Positions 1-8,445 of a DNA stretch of 64,000 bases are shown piece by piece. The position numbers and the translations under genes are program-made. Below the pieces are notes generated by a model. It was given only the letters and a program-made list of their open reading frames with translations. It had not been told where the DNA came from and did no database searches. The first letter of the stretch is position 1, and the number at the start of each line of letters is the position of its first letter. Origin of the DNA: Pontibacter aquaedesilientis (GTDB lineage Bacteria; Bacteroidota; Bacteroidia; Cytophagales; Hymenobacteraceae); the NCBI RefSeq assembly GCF_014773225.1, contig NZ_JACXAJ010000008.1, positions 62,001-126,000 on the forward strand, in the 5' to 3' direction.

Positions 1-875
1 AGGTAGGGCATGTGAAGAACATGACACTCCTCATTGACCGAGCCAACATGGTGCAGGTTGACATCGAGGTACGCAAAGACCTGCAGATCGGGGACTCTAC
101 CATCGCCAGCCTCGGCAACTCTGACATCCTGGGAAGCAAGGCCATCACCTTACTGCTTCGCAACAACTCGAAACAGTACAATGGCGGCGAAGAGTTGATT
201 GCCTTTAAGGAGACCAGTATTACCGATATGCTTTCTTCCAAGTCGGTACCCGTAATCGATAAGGTGGACACGACGCTCGCTCGCGTCAACAGGCTCCTGG
301 ACAGCGAAGCCAAAAGCAACATACAGCAGATCCTGGCCAACTCCAACGAAACGACCAAGCTGATCAATGCGATCCTGGCAAACAACCAGCGTAACATCAA
401 CCAAATTACCTCTAACCTGAGCCAACTGACTACGGCCCTTCGGCAAACGCAGCGTAACATCGACCGCCTTGCCCTGAACATGACCGAGATCACCGACACA
501 CTCAAGCGTGTAGAGGTGAACAAACTGGTGCGCGACGCCAACTCGGCCGTGAATGAACTGGAAACCACCATCGCCAAGCTCAATTCCAACGAAGGCTCCT
601 TGGGCAGGCTGATGAATGACGAGGAACTTTACCGAAACATGAATCGCTCGACGGAGGCGCTCAACCTGCTGCTGCGCGACATTCAGGCATATCCGAAGCG
701 CTACGTGCAGTTTTCGCTGATTGGCCGCAAAGACAGGTATAAGGTAGATGCTACCGGCCGTGTGATCACGCTAGAGGAGGTGAAGGAGTTGCAGGACGAA
801 AATGCAGACGAGTTCCGTCAGTCTAAGCCTGACTCTGTGAAGCCGTCTTCCGTAGATACCACAAAAAGGCAATAA
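1..875 (+). CDS. MlaD/MCE-family lipid-transport protein, 5' end missing
   Basis: Periplasmic substrate-binding subunit of a putative Mla-type lipid ABC transporter (role inferred from family). The reading frame is open through the left edge of the window; the first visible residues (V-G-H-V-K-N-M-T-L) fit the end of an MCE domain, so the true start lies upstream. The rest is a long helical region rich in N, Q, T and L (about residues 80-215), typical of the coiled helices that follow the MCE domain, then a charged, low-complexity tail ending in S/T/K. Permease and ATPase partners (MlaE, MlaF) would be expected upstream, outside the window. A hairpin with a T-run follows 28 bases after the stop, so this is the last gene of its transcript. 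Substrate unknown. Confidence 0.8.
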   Translation, partial: VGHVKNMTLLIDRANMVQVDIEVRKDLQIGDSTIASLGNSDILGSKAITLLLRNNSKQYNGGEELIAFKETSITDMLSSKSVPVIDKVDTTLARVNRLLDSEAKSNIQQILANSNETTKLINAILANNQRNINQITSNLSQLTTALRQTQRNIDRLALNMTEITDTLKRVEVNKLVRDANSAVNELETTIAKLNSNEGSLGRLMNDEELYRNMNRSTEALNLLLRDIQAYPKRYVQFSLIGRKDRYKVDATGRVITLEEVKELQDENADEFRQSKPDSVKPSSVDTTKRQ

Positions 876-903
876 GCCATCTTATAAAAATTGTATATTT
901 GTG

Positions 904-929
904 AAATCCGCCCTTAAAGCGGATTTTTC
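904..929 (+). terminator. Rho-independent terminator after the MlaD gene
   Basis: Perfect 8-bp stem AAATCCGC/GCGGATTT (904-911 and 919-926) with a 7-base loop, followed by T's. It separates the MlaD gene from the carboxylase gene. Confidence 0.75.
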
Positions 930-965
930 ATTGTAAGTAGTCCCCTTATTTATAATAACCCTTTC

Positions 966-2594
966 ATGGATATCGAATTCAATAAGAACGAAGACTCTCT
1001 CAAACAGCTGAGTTTCCAGCTCAAAAGCAAACTAAACAAAATATACCTGGGTGGCGGTGAAAAGCGCATCGCCAAAGAGCACGCCAAAGGCAAGATGACC
1101 GCCCGCGAGCGCATCGACTACCTGCTCGACGAAGGCACGGAGTTCCTGGAAGTAGGGGCTTTTGCCGGCGACGGCATGTACGAAGAGGTGGGAGGCTGCC
1201 CGAGCGGCGGTGTGGTGACAGGTATAGGTTACATCAAAGGTCGCCAGTGCGTGGTGGTGGCCAACGACGCCACCGTGAAAGCCGGTGCCTGGTTCCCGAT
1301 CACTGCCAAGAAAAACCTGCGCGCCCAGGAAATCTCCATCGAAAACAAAATACCGATTGTATACCTGGTAGACAGCGCCGGTGTGTTCCTTCCTATGCAG
1401 GATGAGATATTCCCGGACAAAGAGCACTTCGGCCGCATGTTCCGCAACAACGCAGTGATGAGTTCGATGGGCATCGTGCAGATTGCAGCGATTATGGGCA
1501 GCTGCGTGGCCGGTGGCGCTTACCTGCCTATTATGAGTGACGAGGCCCTGATCGTGGAAGGTACAGGCTCTGTGTTCTTGGGCGGTTCTTACTTGGTGAA
1601 ATCTGCTATTGGGGAGACGATCGACAACGAAACGCTGGGTGGGGCTGCCACCCATTGCGAGATTTCTGGCGTAACCGATTACAAGTGCAAAGACGACAAA
1701 GAGGCGTTGGATCATATTCGCACTATTTTCGACAAGCTGGGTGATAACCCGAAGGCTGGTTTCAGCCGGGTGGAGCCTGCCGCGCCGAAACTGGACGAGA
1801 AAGAGATATATGGCATGCTGCCAGCCGACCGCACCAAGCCCTACGACATGATGGACATCATCAACCGTTTGGTCGACAACTCTGAGTTTGAGCCTTACAA
1901 AGAGCTTTACGGCCAGACGCTGATTTGCGGACTGGCGCGCATCGACGGCTGGGCGGTAGGTATAGTTGCCAATCAGCGCAAGATCGTGAAAAGCAAAAAG
2001 GGTGAAATGCAGATGGGGGGTGTTATCTACTCCGACTCAGCTGACAAGGCTGCCCGCTTTATCATGAACTGCAATCAGAAAAAGATTCCGTTAGTGTTCC
2101 TACACGACGTGTCGGGCTTTATGGTGGGCAGCAAGTCAGAGCATGGCGGTATCATAAAGGATGGAGCCAAAATGGTAAATGCCATGGCCAACTCGGTGGT
2201 GCCGAAGTTCACCGTTATCCTCGGTAACAGCTATGGTGCCGGTAACTATGCCATGTGCGGCAAAGCCTATGACCCACGCCTGATCTACGCCTGGCCAACG
2301 GCACAGTTAGCCGTAATGAGCGGCGCTGCGGCGGCTAATACCCTGCTTCAGATCCAGGTTTCAGCTTTGAAGTCAAAAGGGGAGGAGATTACTCCGGAAG
2401 CTGAAAAAGAACTGCTGGAACGCATCACGGCAAAGTATAACGAAGAATTATCGCCTTACTACGCAGCAGCCCGCCTATGGATAGACGGCATCATCGATCC
2501 ATTGGAGACCCGCAAGGCCATCTCAATGGGGATAGAAGCCGCCAACCATGCACCAATCGAAAAGCCGTATAATGTGGGCGTAATCCAGACCTAA
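966..2594 (+). CDS. Acyl-CoA carboxylase carboxyltransferase (beta) subunit
   Basis: Transfers carboxyl from carboxybiotin to an acyl-CoA. At 542 residues it has the full length of the beta subunits of propionyl-, methylcrotonyl- and geranyl-CoA carboxylases. The N-terminal GGGEKRIAKEHAKGKMTARERI segment (about residues 29-50) and the two crotonase-like halves are visible. Oxyanion-hole type motifs are GSCVAGGAYLPIMSDE (about 180-195) in the N half and GNSYGAGNYAMCGKAY (about 420-435) in the C half. The motifs LPMQDEIFPDKEHFGR and SPYYAAARLWIDGIIDP look more like the methylcrotonyl-CoA type than classical PccB, so the substrate is left open. The methylmalonyl-CoA mutase genes in this window make a propionyl-CoA role attractive, but that is inference. 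No biotin carboxylase or carrier subunit is in the window. It appears to be a single-gene unit, bounded by hairpins on both sides. Confidence 0.93.
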   Translation: MDIEFNKNEDSLKQLSFQLKSKLNKIYLGGGEKRIAKEHAKGKMTARERIDYLLDEGTEFLEVGAFAGDGMYEEVGGCPSGGVVTGIGYIKGRQCVVVANDATVKAGAWFPITAKKNLRAQEISIENKIPIVYLVDSAGVFLPMQDEIFPDKEHFGRMFRNNAVMSSMGIVQIAAIMGSCVAGGAYLPIMSDEALIVEGTGSVFLGGSYLVKSAIGETIDNETLGGAATHCEISGVTDYKCKDDKEALDHIRTIFDKLGDNPKAGFSRVEPAAPKLDEKEIYGMLPADRTKPYDMMDIINRLVDNSEFEPYKELYGQTLICGLARIDGWAVGIVANQRKIVKSKKGEMQMGGVIYSDSADKAARFIMNCNQKKIPLVFLHDVSGFMVGSKSEHGGIIKDGAKMVNAMANSVVPKFTVILGNSYGAGNYAMCGKAYDPRLIYAWPTAQLAVMSGAAAANTLLQIQVSALKSKGEEITPEAEKELLERITAKYNEELSPYYAAARLWIDGIIDPLETRKAISMGIEAANHAPIEKPYNVGVIQT

Positions 2595-2623
2595 GCTGCT
2601 GCAATTGAAATTTGATGAAGAAT

Positions 2624-2655
2624 ACAGGCGATCAGGTATCTGATTGCCTGTGTTT
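2624..2655 (+). terminator. Terminator after the carboxylase gene
   Basis: 12-bp stem (2624-2635 with 2640-2651) containing one G-T wobble, a GTAT loop and a following GTTT. It lies 30 bases after the stop codon at 2594. Confidence 0.65.
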
Positions 2656-2703
2656 AGAGTAAACTATTGAATACCTGGTACCTAATAAGATTTAAATATT
2701 CCT

Positions 2704-3552
2704 GTGACAAAGAAGGAGATAAAGGCGCTGATCTCGCTGCTGGATGACATAGATTATGAGGTCGCGTCGCATGTAGAGGGTAAGATTGTATCGATGGGAG
2801 AGGGGATCATCCCGTTTCTGGAAGAGGAATGGGAAGAAACGCTGGACTCGGACTTACAGAAGAAGATCGAGGACCTGATCCATAACCTGCAATTTGACGG
2901 CCTGCTGCAGCGGCTTAAGGCTTGGAAAGAAGGCGGTGGCCTGGACCTGATAGAGGGGATGTGGCTCGTGAATACTTACCTATACCCGGACGTGGAACTG
3001 GCAACGCTTACCAAAGGCATAGAACAGCTCTACTTCGACGCCTGGACGCAGATGAAGGAGAACATGCATCCCTATGATCAGGTGAAGGCGCTCAACAATG
3101 TGCTGTTCCGGGAGAAGCGATTTTCGGCTAATACCAAAAATTTCCATTCGCCCTCCAACTCCATGATGCATCTGGCGCTGGAAACAAAGCGCGGCAACCC
3201 GCTTACCTTGTGCGTTATCTACCTGACCATAGCCCAGAAGCTGGATATGCCCGTGTACGGAGTGAACCTGCCCAATCTGTTTATCCTCACCTACAAGAAA
3301 GGCGATGTGCAGTTCTACATCAATGTGTACAACAAAGGACTGATGTTGTCCAAAACGGATATTGATAACTATATCCTGCAGCTCAACCTCAATCCGGTGG
3401 ATATCTTCTATGAACCTTGCTCTAACCTGGAAATTATCAAGCGGGCACTGCGCAACCTGGCATTCGCGTTTGAGAAGACCAACGATCTGGAAAAAGCCAC
3501 AGAAGTGACCAAACTGCTCACCGCCATCACCGACGACGATCCGGTTATTTAA
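2704..3552 (+). CDS. SirB1/transglutaminase-like family protein
   Basis: A 282-residue soluble protein of the SirB1 family (transglutaminase-like fold followed by helical repeats). The family signature is the block KRGNPLTLCVIYLTIAQKL followed by PVYGVNLPNLFIL (about residues 159-196); the C-terminal third is helical and TPR-like (ALRNLAFAFEKTNDLEKATE). Many SirB1 members lack a working Cys-His-Asp triad. Here a Cys is present in LTLCVIY but I see no His in the place a transglutaminase would need one (family members usually have F-P-x-H-F; this protein has PNLFIL), so enzymatic activity is doubtful. The start is GTG at 2704; no ATG lies near it in frame. Function unknown. It converges on the redoxin gene through a shared bidirectional terminator. 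Confidence 0.8.
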   Translation: MTKKEIKALISLLDDIDYEVASHVEGKIVSMGEGIIPFLEEEWEETLDSDLQKKIEDLIHNLQFDGLLQRLKAWKEGGGLDLIEGMWLVNTYLYPDVELATLTKGIEQLYFDAWTQMKENMHPYDQVKALNNVLFREKRFSANTKNFHSPSNSMMHLALETKRGNPLTLCVIYLTIAQKLDMPVYGVNLPNLFILTYKKGDVQFYINVYNKGLMLSKTDIDNYILQLNLNPVDIFYEPCSNLEIIKRALRNLAFAFEKTNDLEKATEVTKLLTAITDDDPVI

Positions 3553-3570
3553 ATTAGGTATAAAGGTGAA

Positions 3571-3609
3571 AGCAAAAGGCCGTTCCAAGTATAGGAACGG
3601 CCTTTTGCT
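3571..3609. terminator. Strong bidirectional terminator
   Basis: Perfect 16-bp stem (3571-3586 with 3594-3609) with a 7-base loop. A-run and T-run flank the GC core, so it can end transcription on both strands between the convergent SirB1-like and redoxin genes. Confidence 0.9.
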
Positions 3610-3658
3610 CTCATTAAGATCTCAAAATCTGTACATGTCGTGCTGGTTGAAAACGTAT

Positions 3659-4246
3659 CTAGTAACGCTTAATCATACAGCCTGTAGCACGCTTATCTGT
3701 CGTACTCACGTTTTTGTTAGCCAGCACTTCGTCAATCACTGATTTCAGGTAATTGCTTTTGACACCGCTTTCTACCTGTGGGTTATCATCGATGGCACCT
3801 TTGTACTTGAGCACGAACTCACCACCCATGTTGTGCAGCACAAACACTTCGGGCGTTTTAGAGGCTCCAAACTGCTGGCTAATGCGCTGGCCCTCGTCGG
3901 CAAGGTATGGGAAGCTGTAGTTCTTGGCGGCTAAATCTTCCATGCTGTCGCTGCCCTCACCAAGGCCCACTCCCGGGTTGATAAAGATAAACTGCACCCC
4001 ACGGGCTGCATAGGTGCTTGATAGCGTTACCAGTCGGTTTTCATAAAGTTTGGCGTAAGGGCACTGATTGTCCGTAAAGACGACCACCACCGTTTTGCTG
4101 TTAGTGAAGTCGCTCAGAGATACGGTTTTATTCTGCCCGTCCTTCAGCGAGAAGTCAGCCACTTTACTGCCCAGTTGGTATCCGCGCTGGGCGAATACAC
4201 TGGCTGTAACCAGCAAGGCCACAACAAAAGAAGCTAGGTATTTCAT
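3659..4246 (-). CDS. Secreted thioredoxin-fold (redoxin/AhpC-TSA) protein
   Basis: A 195-residue exported redoxin-domain protein. The ATG at 4246 is chosen because it begins a clean signal peptide (MKYLASFVVALLVTASVFAQ); a longer frame upstream adds only non-signal sequence that overlaps the neighbouring gene. The thioredoxin-like core starts at GSKVADFSLKDG; the active-site region is DNQCPYAK, with one Cys and no second Cys three residues later, so this is not a CxxC oxidoreductase. A cis-Pro type TPEVFVL strand and a C-terminal GCMIKRY motif follow; the second Cys in that tail is often conserved in this subfamily of Bacteroidota redoxins. Substrate and partner are unknown. It lies 31 bases downstream of the phosphopantetheinyl transferase gene on the same strand, probably co-transcribed. 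Confidence 0.85.
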   Translation of the reverse strand: MKYLASFVVALLVTASVFAQRGYQLGSKVADFSLKDGQNKTVSLSDFTNSKTVVVVFTDNQCPYAKLYENRLVTLSSTYAARGVQFIFINPGVGLGEGSDSMEDLAAKNYSFPYLADEGQRISQQFGASKTPEVFVLHNMGGEFVLKYKGAIDDNPQVESGVKSNYLKSVIDEVLANKNVSTTDKRATGCMIKRY

Positions 4247-4277
4247 ATGAGTTTGTTTAAGGTAAGAAGGTGTCAGA

Positions 4278-4916
4278 TTATCGGTCAATACTATACGTGA
4301 GTATATGGTTAAGCAGCAACTCGTGGTGAATCTGATACAATTTAGAAAATTTATCGGTAACTACACGACCCAGTAGTAAGTTGTTTTCAGGGCTTTGTGT
4401 GGGTTCAACCAACAGGTTTTCTTTAAAAATGAGCTGCTTCTGACTATACATTTTGTACAATGTTTCTTTGGCGCTCCAGTACAGGCAGGTCTGTTGCTCA
4501 TCGTCTGCGGTCAGGGCTTTCTCCTGCTCCGTCAAAAACTTGTCGGCCACCCGCAGCGCCTTCGCACTTACTAGTTCAATATCTATGCCAACATCATACC
4601 TTTCTGAAAGTATAACAGCGGCTAAGCGAGGCGAGTGCGTGATGGACAAATGAAAGCCCTTTTGTGCAAACACCGGTTTACCGGTAGTGTCGCGCAGTAG
4701 GGGCAGGGGCTCATCGGTGAAGCGCTGCAACAGCTGGTAAGCCAGTGTGCGGCTGGCCAGCCACTCCCGCTGGCGGCGTGGGTGCGCCTGCGCCATACTG
4801 GCTTCCGGACTCAGGTGGGCCGGCAAGGTATGCATGAGCTCCTCCGGGCGCTCCTCCAGCGACCATATACCCAACAGGGTATGGGAGTCGAGTTCGCGGG
4901 TGTGGAGCAGGGGCAT
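4278..4916 (-). CDS. 4'-phosphopantetheinyl transferase (Sfp/AcpT superfamily)
   Basis: Transfers the phosphopantetheine arm of coenzyme A to a serine of carrier proteins. The 212-residue length fits the two-lobed Sfp-type enzymes. Visible motifs: KPVFAQKGFHLSITHS (about 80-95), the Mg-binding VGIDIE at 109-114 and WSAKETLYKMYS at 147-158 with the catalytic Lys/Glu pair. No polyketide or peptide synthetase is in the window, so the likely target is the fatty-acid acyl carrier protein or an unlinked pathway; AcpS-type and Sfp-type cannot be told apart by context. It is transcribed divergently from the WD40 gene and followed by the redoxin gene. The 85-bp divergent spacer holds a TAAATTTA palindrome at about 4970 that could serve as a weak -7 element on either strand. 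Confidence 0.92.
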   Translation of the reverse strand: MPLLHTRELDSHTLLGIWSLEERPEELMHTLPAHLSPEASMAQAHPRRQREWLASRTLAYQLLQRFTDEPLPLLRDTTGKPVFAQKGFHLSITHSPRLAAVILSERYDVGIDIELVSAKALRVADKFLTEQEKALTADDEQQTCLYWSAKETLYKMYSQKQLIFKENLLVEPTQSPENNLLLGRVVTDKFSKLYQIHHELLLNHILTYSIDR

Positions 4917-5001
4917 AGCAGGAATTTTTAAGAGACAGCAAATAGGTTCGCCACAATTGTTGTAAATTTAGCTAAAATTAAGCGTAACAGACCAAGCATA
5001 G

Positions 5002-5970
5002 ATGGCCAGTAAAATACAAGTAGAGAAAGTCGCCACCCTGACCGGCCACCGGGACTGCGTGTATACCCTGGAAAGCGGTGCCAGTCCGGCCACGGTATAT
5101 TCCGCGGGCAGCGATGGCATGGTGGCTTCCTGGGACCTGCACCAGCCAGACAACGGCGAACTGGTAGCCAAGGTCACCACTTCGGTATATGCCTTGCGCT
5201 ATGTGCCTGAACGCGAGCTGCTGCTGATAGGGCAAAACATGGAAGGTGTGCAGGTAATTGACTTAAAGAGCAAGGCTATACTTAAATCCGTGGCCCTGCC
5301 CAAAGTGCCGATTTTTGACATAGCCTATGTGCCGGAGACAGGACAAGTATACGTGGCCCTTGGCAACGGAGGTATAGCCGTAATCGGAGCCGAGGACTTT
5401 GAACTGCGCAGCATGGTGCGCAAATCGGACCAGAGCGTGCGCTGCCTTGCCTACAACAAAACCACTAACGAACTGGCCGCAGGATACAGCGACAACATGG
5501 TACGGATTTTCGACGCGACCAGTATGGAACTGAAATACGAACTGGCGTCACATACCAACTCCGTGTTCGCGGTCGTTTACTCACCAGACGGCACCCTGCT
5601 GCTCACGGCAGGCCGGGACGCACACTTGCGGGTATGGGAGGTAGAAGAAAAATACAAGGAACGCGGCTACGTGATCGCGCATATGTATACTGTAAACCAC
5701 ATATCCTACAGCCCCGATGGGCGCTATTTTGCTACCTGCAGCATGGATAAATCCATCAAAGTATGGGACGCCCAGACCTTCAAGTTGCTTAAGGTTATTG
5801 ATAAAGTCCGGAACGCGAGCCACGGCACCTCGGTAAATAAATTATTTTGGTCAGCTCATCAGAATCAGTTAGTTTCGTGTAGTGATGACCGCACCATTTC
5901 GGTGTGGGATATAAAATTCAGTTTGGATCATGAAGATTACACCCTTAGAAATCAGACAAAAAACATTTGA
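5002..5970 (+). CDS. WD40-repeat beta-propeller protein
   Basis: A 322-residue cytoplasmic protein made almost wholly of seven WD40-like blades; no signal peptide. Blades begin near residues 10, 55, 95, 137, 180, 222 and 270, several ending in WD or FD (VASWDL, RIFDA, RVWEV, KVWDA, SVWDI), which closes one seven-bladed ring. WD40 rings are protein-interaction platforms; no enzymatic residue pattern is visible. Its last 41 bases overlap the start of the DivIVA gene, so the two are translationally coupled and probably work in one process (inference). The partner protein is unknown. Confidence 0.88.
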   Translation: MASKIQVEKVATLTGHRDCVYTLESGASPATVYSAGSDGMVASWDLHQPDNGELVAKVTTSVYALRYVPERELLLIGQNMEGVQVIDLKSKAILKSVALPKVPIFDIAYVPETGQVYVALGNGGIAVIGAEDFELRSMVRKSDQSVRCLAYNKTTNELAAGYSDNMVRIFDATSMELKYELASHTNSVFAVVYSPDGTLLLTAGRDAHLRVWEVEEKYKERGYVIAHMYTVNHISYSPDGRYFATCSMDKSIKVWDAQTFKLLKVIDKVRNASHGTSVNKLFWSAHQNQLVSCSDDRTISVWDIKFSLDHEDYTLRNQTKNI

Positions 5971-6907
5971 GAAGGCGTTTAGAGGGCTTGACAAGGACGA
6001 AGTAAATGCTTTTTTGCTGACCTTATCGCAGCAGTGGGAGAAGTTGCTGGATGAGAACAAAGACCTGCGTAACAAGCTGGAGGCGGCTCACCGTGAGACG
6101 CAGAAGCTACGTGAGGTGGAATCTTCTTTATACAAAACATTGAAAACCGCTGAAGATACGGGCAACTCTATTCTGGAGCAAGCCAACAAGTCTTCTGAAC
6201 TGAAAATACGGGAAGCGCAACTGCAGGCCGACCAGCTGATGAACACAGCCCGAAACCAAGCCCGCATGGTGCTGGAGGAAAGCCAGAAGCAGGCGGAGCG
6301 CTTGCTGATCGAAATGCAGCAGGAGGTGAAGGCCCTGGAGCAGGACTACCAGCGTATGGAGAGCCACCTGGATACGATGGTACGCGATCTTCGCAATCTG
6401 GCAAACGAAGCTTTGGAGAAAGCGGAGAAGACAAAAGCTAAACCTAAAACCAATACAAACAGTATTCTTTCAAGAGCAGCCGAACTGCGGGTAGAACAGC
6501 CCGAGTTACTGCAAAACCTGAAAGATATGGACACAACTAACAAAACAATACAACTGCCGGAAGCTACAGCCACTGCAGTAACAACTGCACGCGTACTCAC
6601 AAGTGGCAATGGCTATGATCCGCTGGGCGACCCTGCTCCGGACGTTACGCAACCGCAGCCAGAGGTGCCAAACCCGATCACGCCTGTGCCGGATATACCT
6701 GCCCCAGAGATCGAACAGCCAAAACCTGACTACCCGGGTACCGTACCAGCTCCCGAAATCGAGCGTCCTATACCTGAAATTCAGCCAGTAAAACCGAATC
6801 AGCCAGAGATTCAGCCACCTATGACCGAGCCATCGCGTAACGCTTTGGCCAACTGGGCACAGCGCCAGCAGAAGCCTGCCGGTTCTTTCTTCGACGAGAT
6901 AGGCTAA
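5930..6907 (+). CDS. DivIVA-domain coiled-coil protein
   Basis: A 325-residue protein with a DivIVA-like N-terminus (ITPLEIRQKTFEKAFRGLDKDEVNAFL, about residues 3-30), then a long coiled coil with regular charged/hydrophobic heptads to about residue 170, and an unusual C-terminal region (about 215-300) rich in Pro, Glu and Ile with recurring P-x-P and PEI units. DivIVA proteins mark curved membranes and recruit division or cell-envelope machinery, mainly in Gram-positives; in Bacteroidota the role is not settled. The start ATG at 5930 lies inside the preceding WD40 gene, giving a 41-base overlap in another frame. folB begins 10 bases after the stop, so the three may be one operon. The Pro-rich tail could be a docking segment for another protein (inference). 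Confidence 0.87.
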   Translation: MKITPLEIRQKTFEKAFRGLDKDEVNAFLLTLSQQWEKLLDENKDLRNKLEAAHRETQKLREVESSLYKTLKTAEDTGNSILEQANKSSELKIREAQLQADQLMNTARNQARMVLEESQKQAERLLIEMQQEVKALEQDYQRMESHLDTMVRDLRNLANEALEKAEKTKAKPKTNTNSILSRAAELRVEQPELLQNLKDMDTTNKTIQLPEATATAVTTARVLTSGNGYDPLGDPAPDVTQPQPEVPNPITPVPDIPAPEIEQPKPDYPGTVPAPEIERPIPEIQPVKPNQPEIQPPMTEPSRNALANWAQRQQKPAGSFFDEIG

Positions 6908-6917
6908 TTTACGGCTG

Positions 6918-7274
6918 ATGGGACAGATCGCACTGGAGGGCATGGAGTTTTTTGCCTTCCATGGGTTTTATGACGAGGAGCAGAAAATCGGCAACAAGTA
7001 TGGCATAGACCTCATCATTGAGGCAGACCTGCGCCGCGCCGCCGAAAGCGACGACCTGCATGAGACGGTAAATTACGAAGTGCTGTATGCGCTCGCGTTG
7101 GAGGAAATGAAAATCCCGGCCCGTCTGCTGGAGCACTTAGGCCACCGGATTATCGACAAGATCTATGAACGTTTCCCGTTTGTGCAGTCCGTCAAGATCA
7201 ACGTGTATAAGTTTAACCCCCCGTTGGGAGGTATATGCAAATGGGCGAAGGTAACGCTGGAAGAAGCCCGCTAA
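6918..7274 (+). CDS. folB: Dihydroneopterin aldolase
   Basis: Folate biosynthesis enzyme that cleaves 7,8-dihydroneopterin to 6-hydroxymethyl-dihydropterin and glycolaldehyde. The 118-residue length is normal. Visible family features: ALEGMEFFAFHGFYDEEQ near the N-terminus, the VNYEVLY segment with the conserved Tyr (about 54-60), LLEHLGHRIIDKI, and a C-terminal K-F-N-P-P-L-G-G in the place of the usual Lys-x-x-x-P active-site segment. It starts 10 bases after the DivIVA gene and is the last gene of that run, ended by a hairpin shared with meaB. Confidence 0.95.
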   Translation: MGQIALEGMEFFAFHGFYDEEQKIGNKYGIDLIIEADLRRAAESDDLHETVNYEVLYALALEEMKIPARLLEHLGHRIIDKIYERFPFVQSVKINVYKFNPPLGGICKWAKVTLEEAR

Positions 7275-7299
7275 AGAGTTTACTTATTGATAAGAGAGC

Positions 7300-7329
7300 A
7301 GCCGGTACAGTAATGTATCGGCTGTTTTC
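7300..7329. terminator. Terminator between folB and meaB
   Basis: 11-bp stem CAGCCGGTACA/TGTATCGGCTG (7300-7310, 7315-7325, one wobble), GTAA loop, followed by TTTTC. It sits between convergent genes; its T-run favours the plus strand, and the right arm comes within a few bases of the meaB stop codon. Confidence 0.7.
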
Positions 7330-7331
7330 GT

Positions 7332-8312
<981 letters not shown>

Positions 8313-8348
8313 GGCGCTAAAGCTTTAGGTATAGAATCGATTACACTA

Positions 8349-8356
8349 CAAATTTA
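8349..8356 (-). promoter_or_regulatory. Candidate -7 box for meaB
   Basis: TAAATTTG on the minus strand matches the Bacteroidota TAnnTTTG consensus exactly. The upstream -33 TTG is not at the ideal distance. The spacing to the meaB start (8312) is right. Confidence 0.5.
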
Positions 8357-8397
8357 GAATTAATGCGCAATCGAGCCAGTTTATTTGTGCGAAACTA

Positions 8398-8425
8398 AAA
8401 AGCCGAACATTATTGTCCGGCTTTT
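8398..8425 (-). terminator. Terminator of the secreted beta-propeller gene
   Basis: 12-bp stem (8398-8409 with 8414-8425, one mismatch) with a TTAT loop. On the minus strand it ends in a T-run, 21 bases after the stop at 8446. Confidence 0.75.
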
Positions 8426-8445
8426 AAAAACTTACGGTTATTGCC

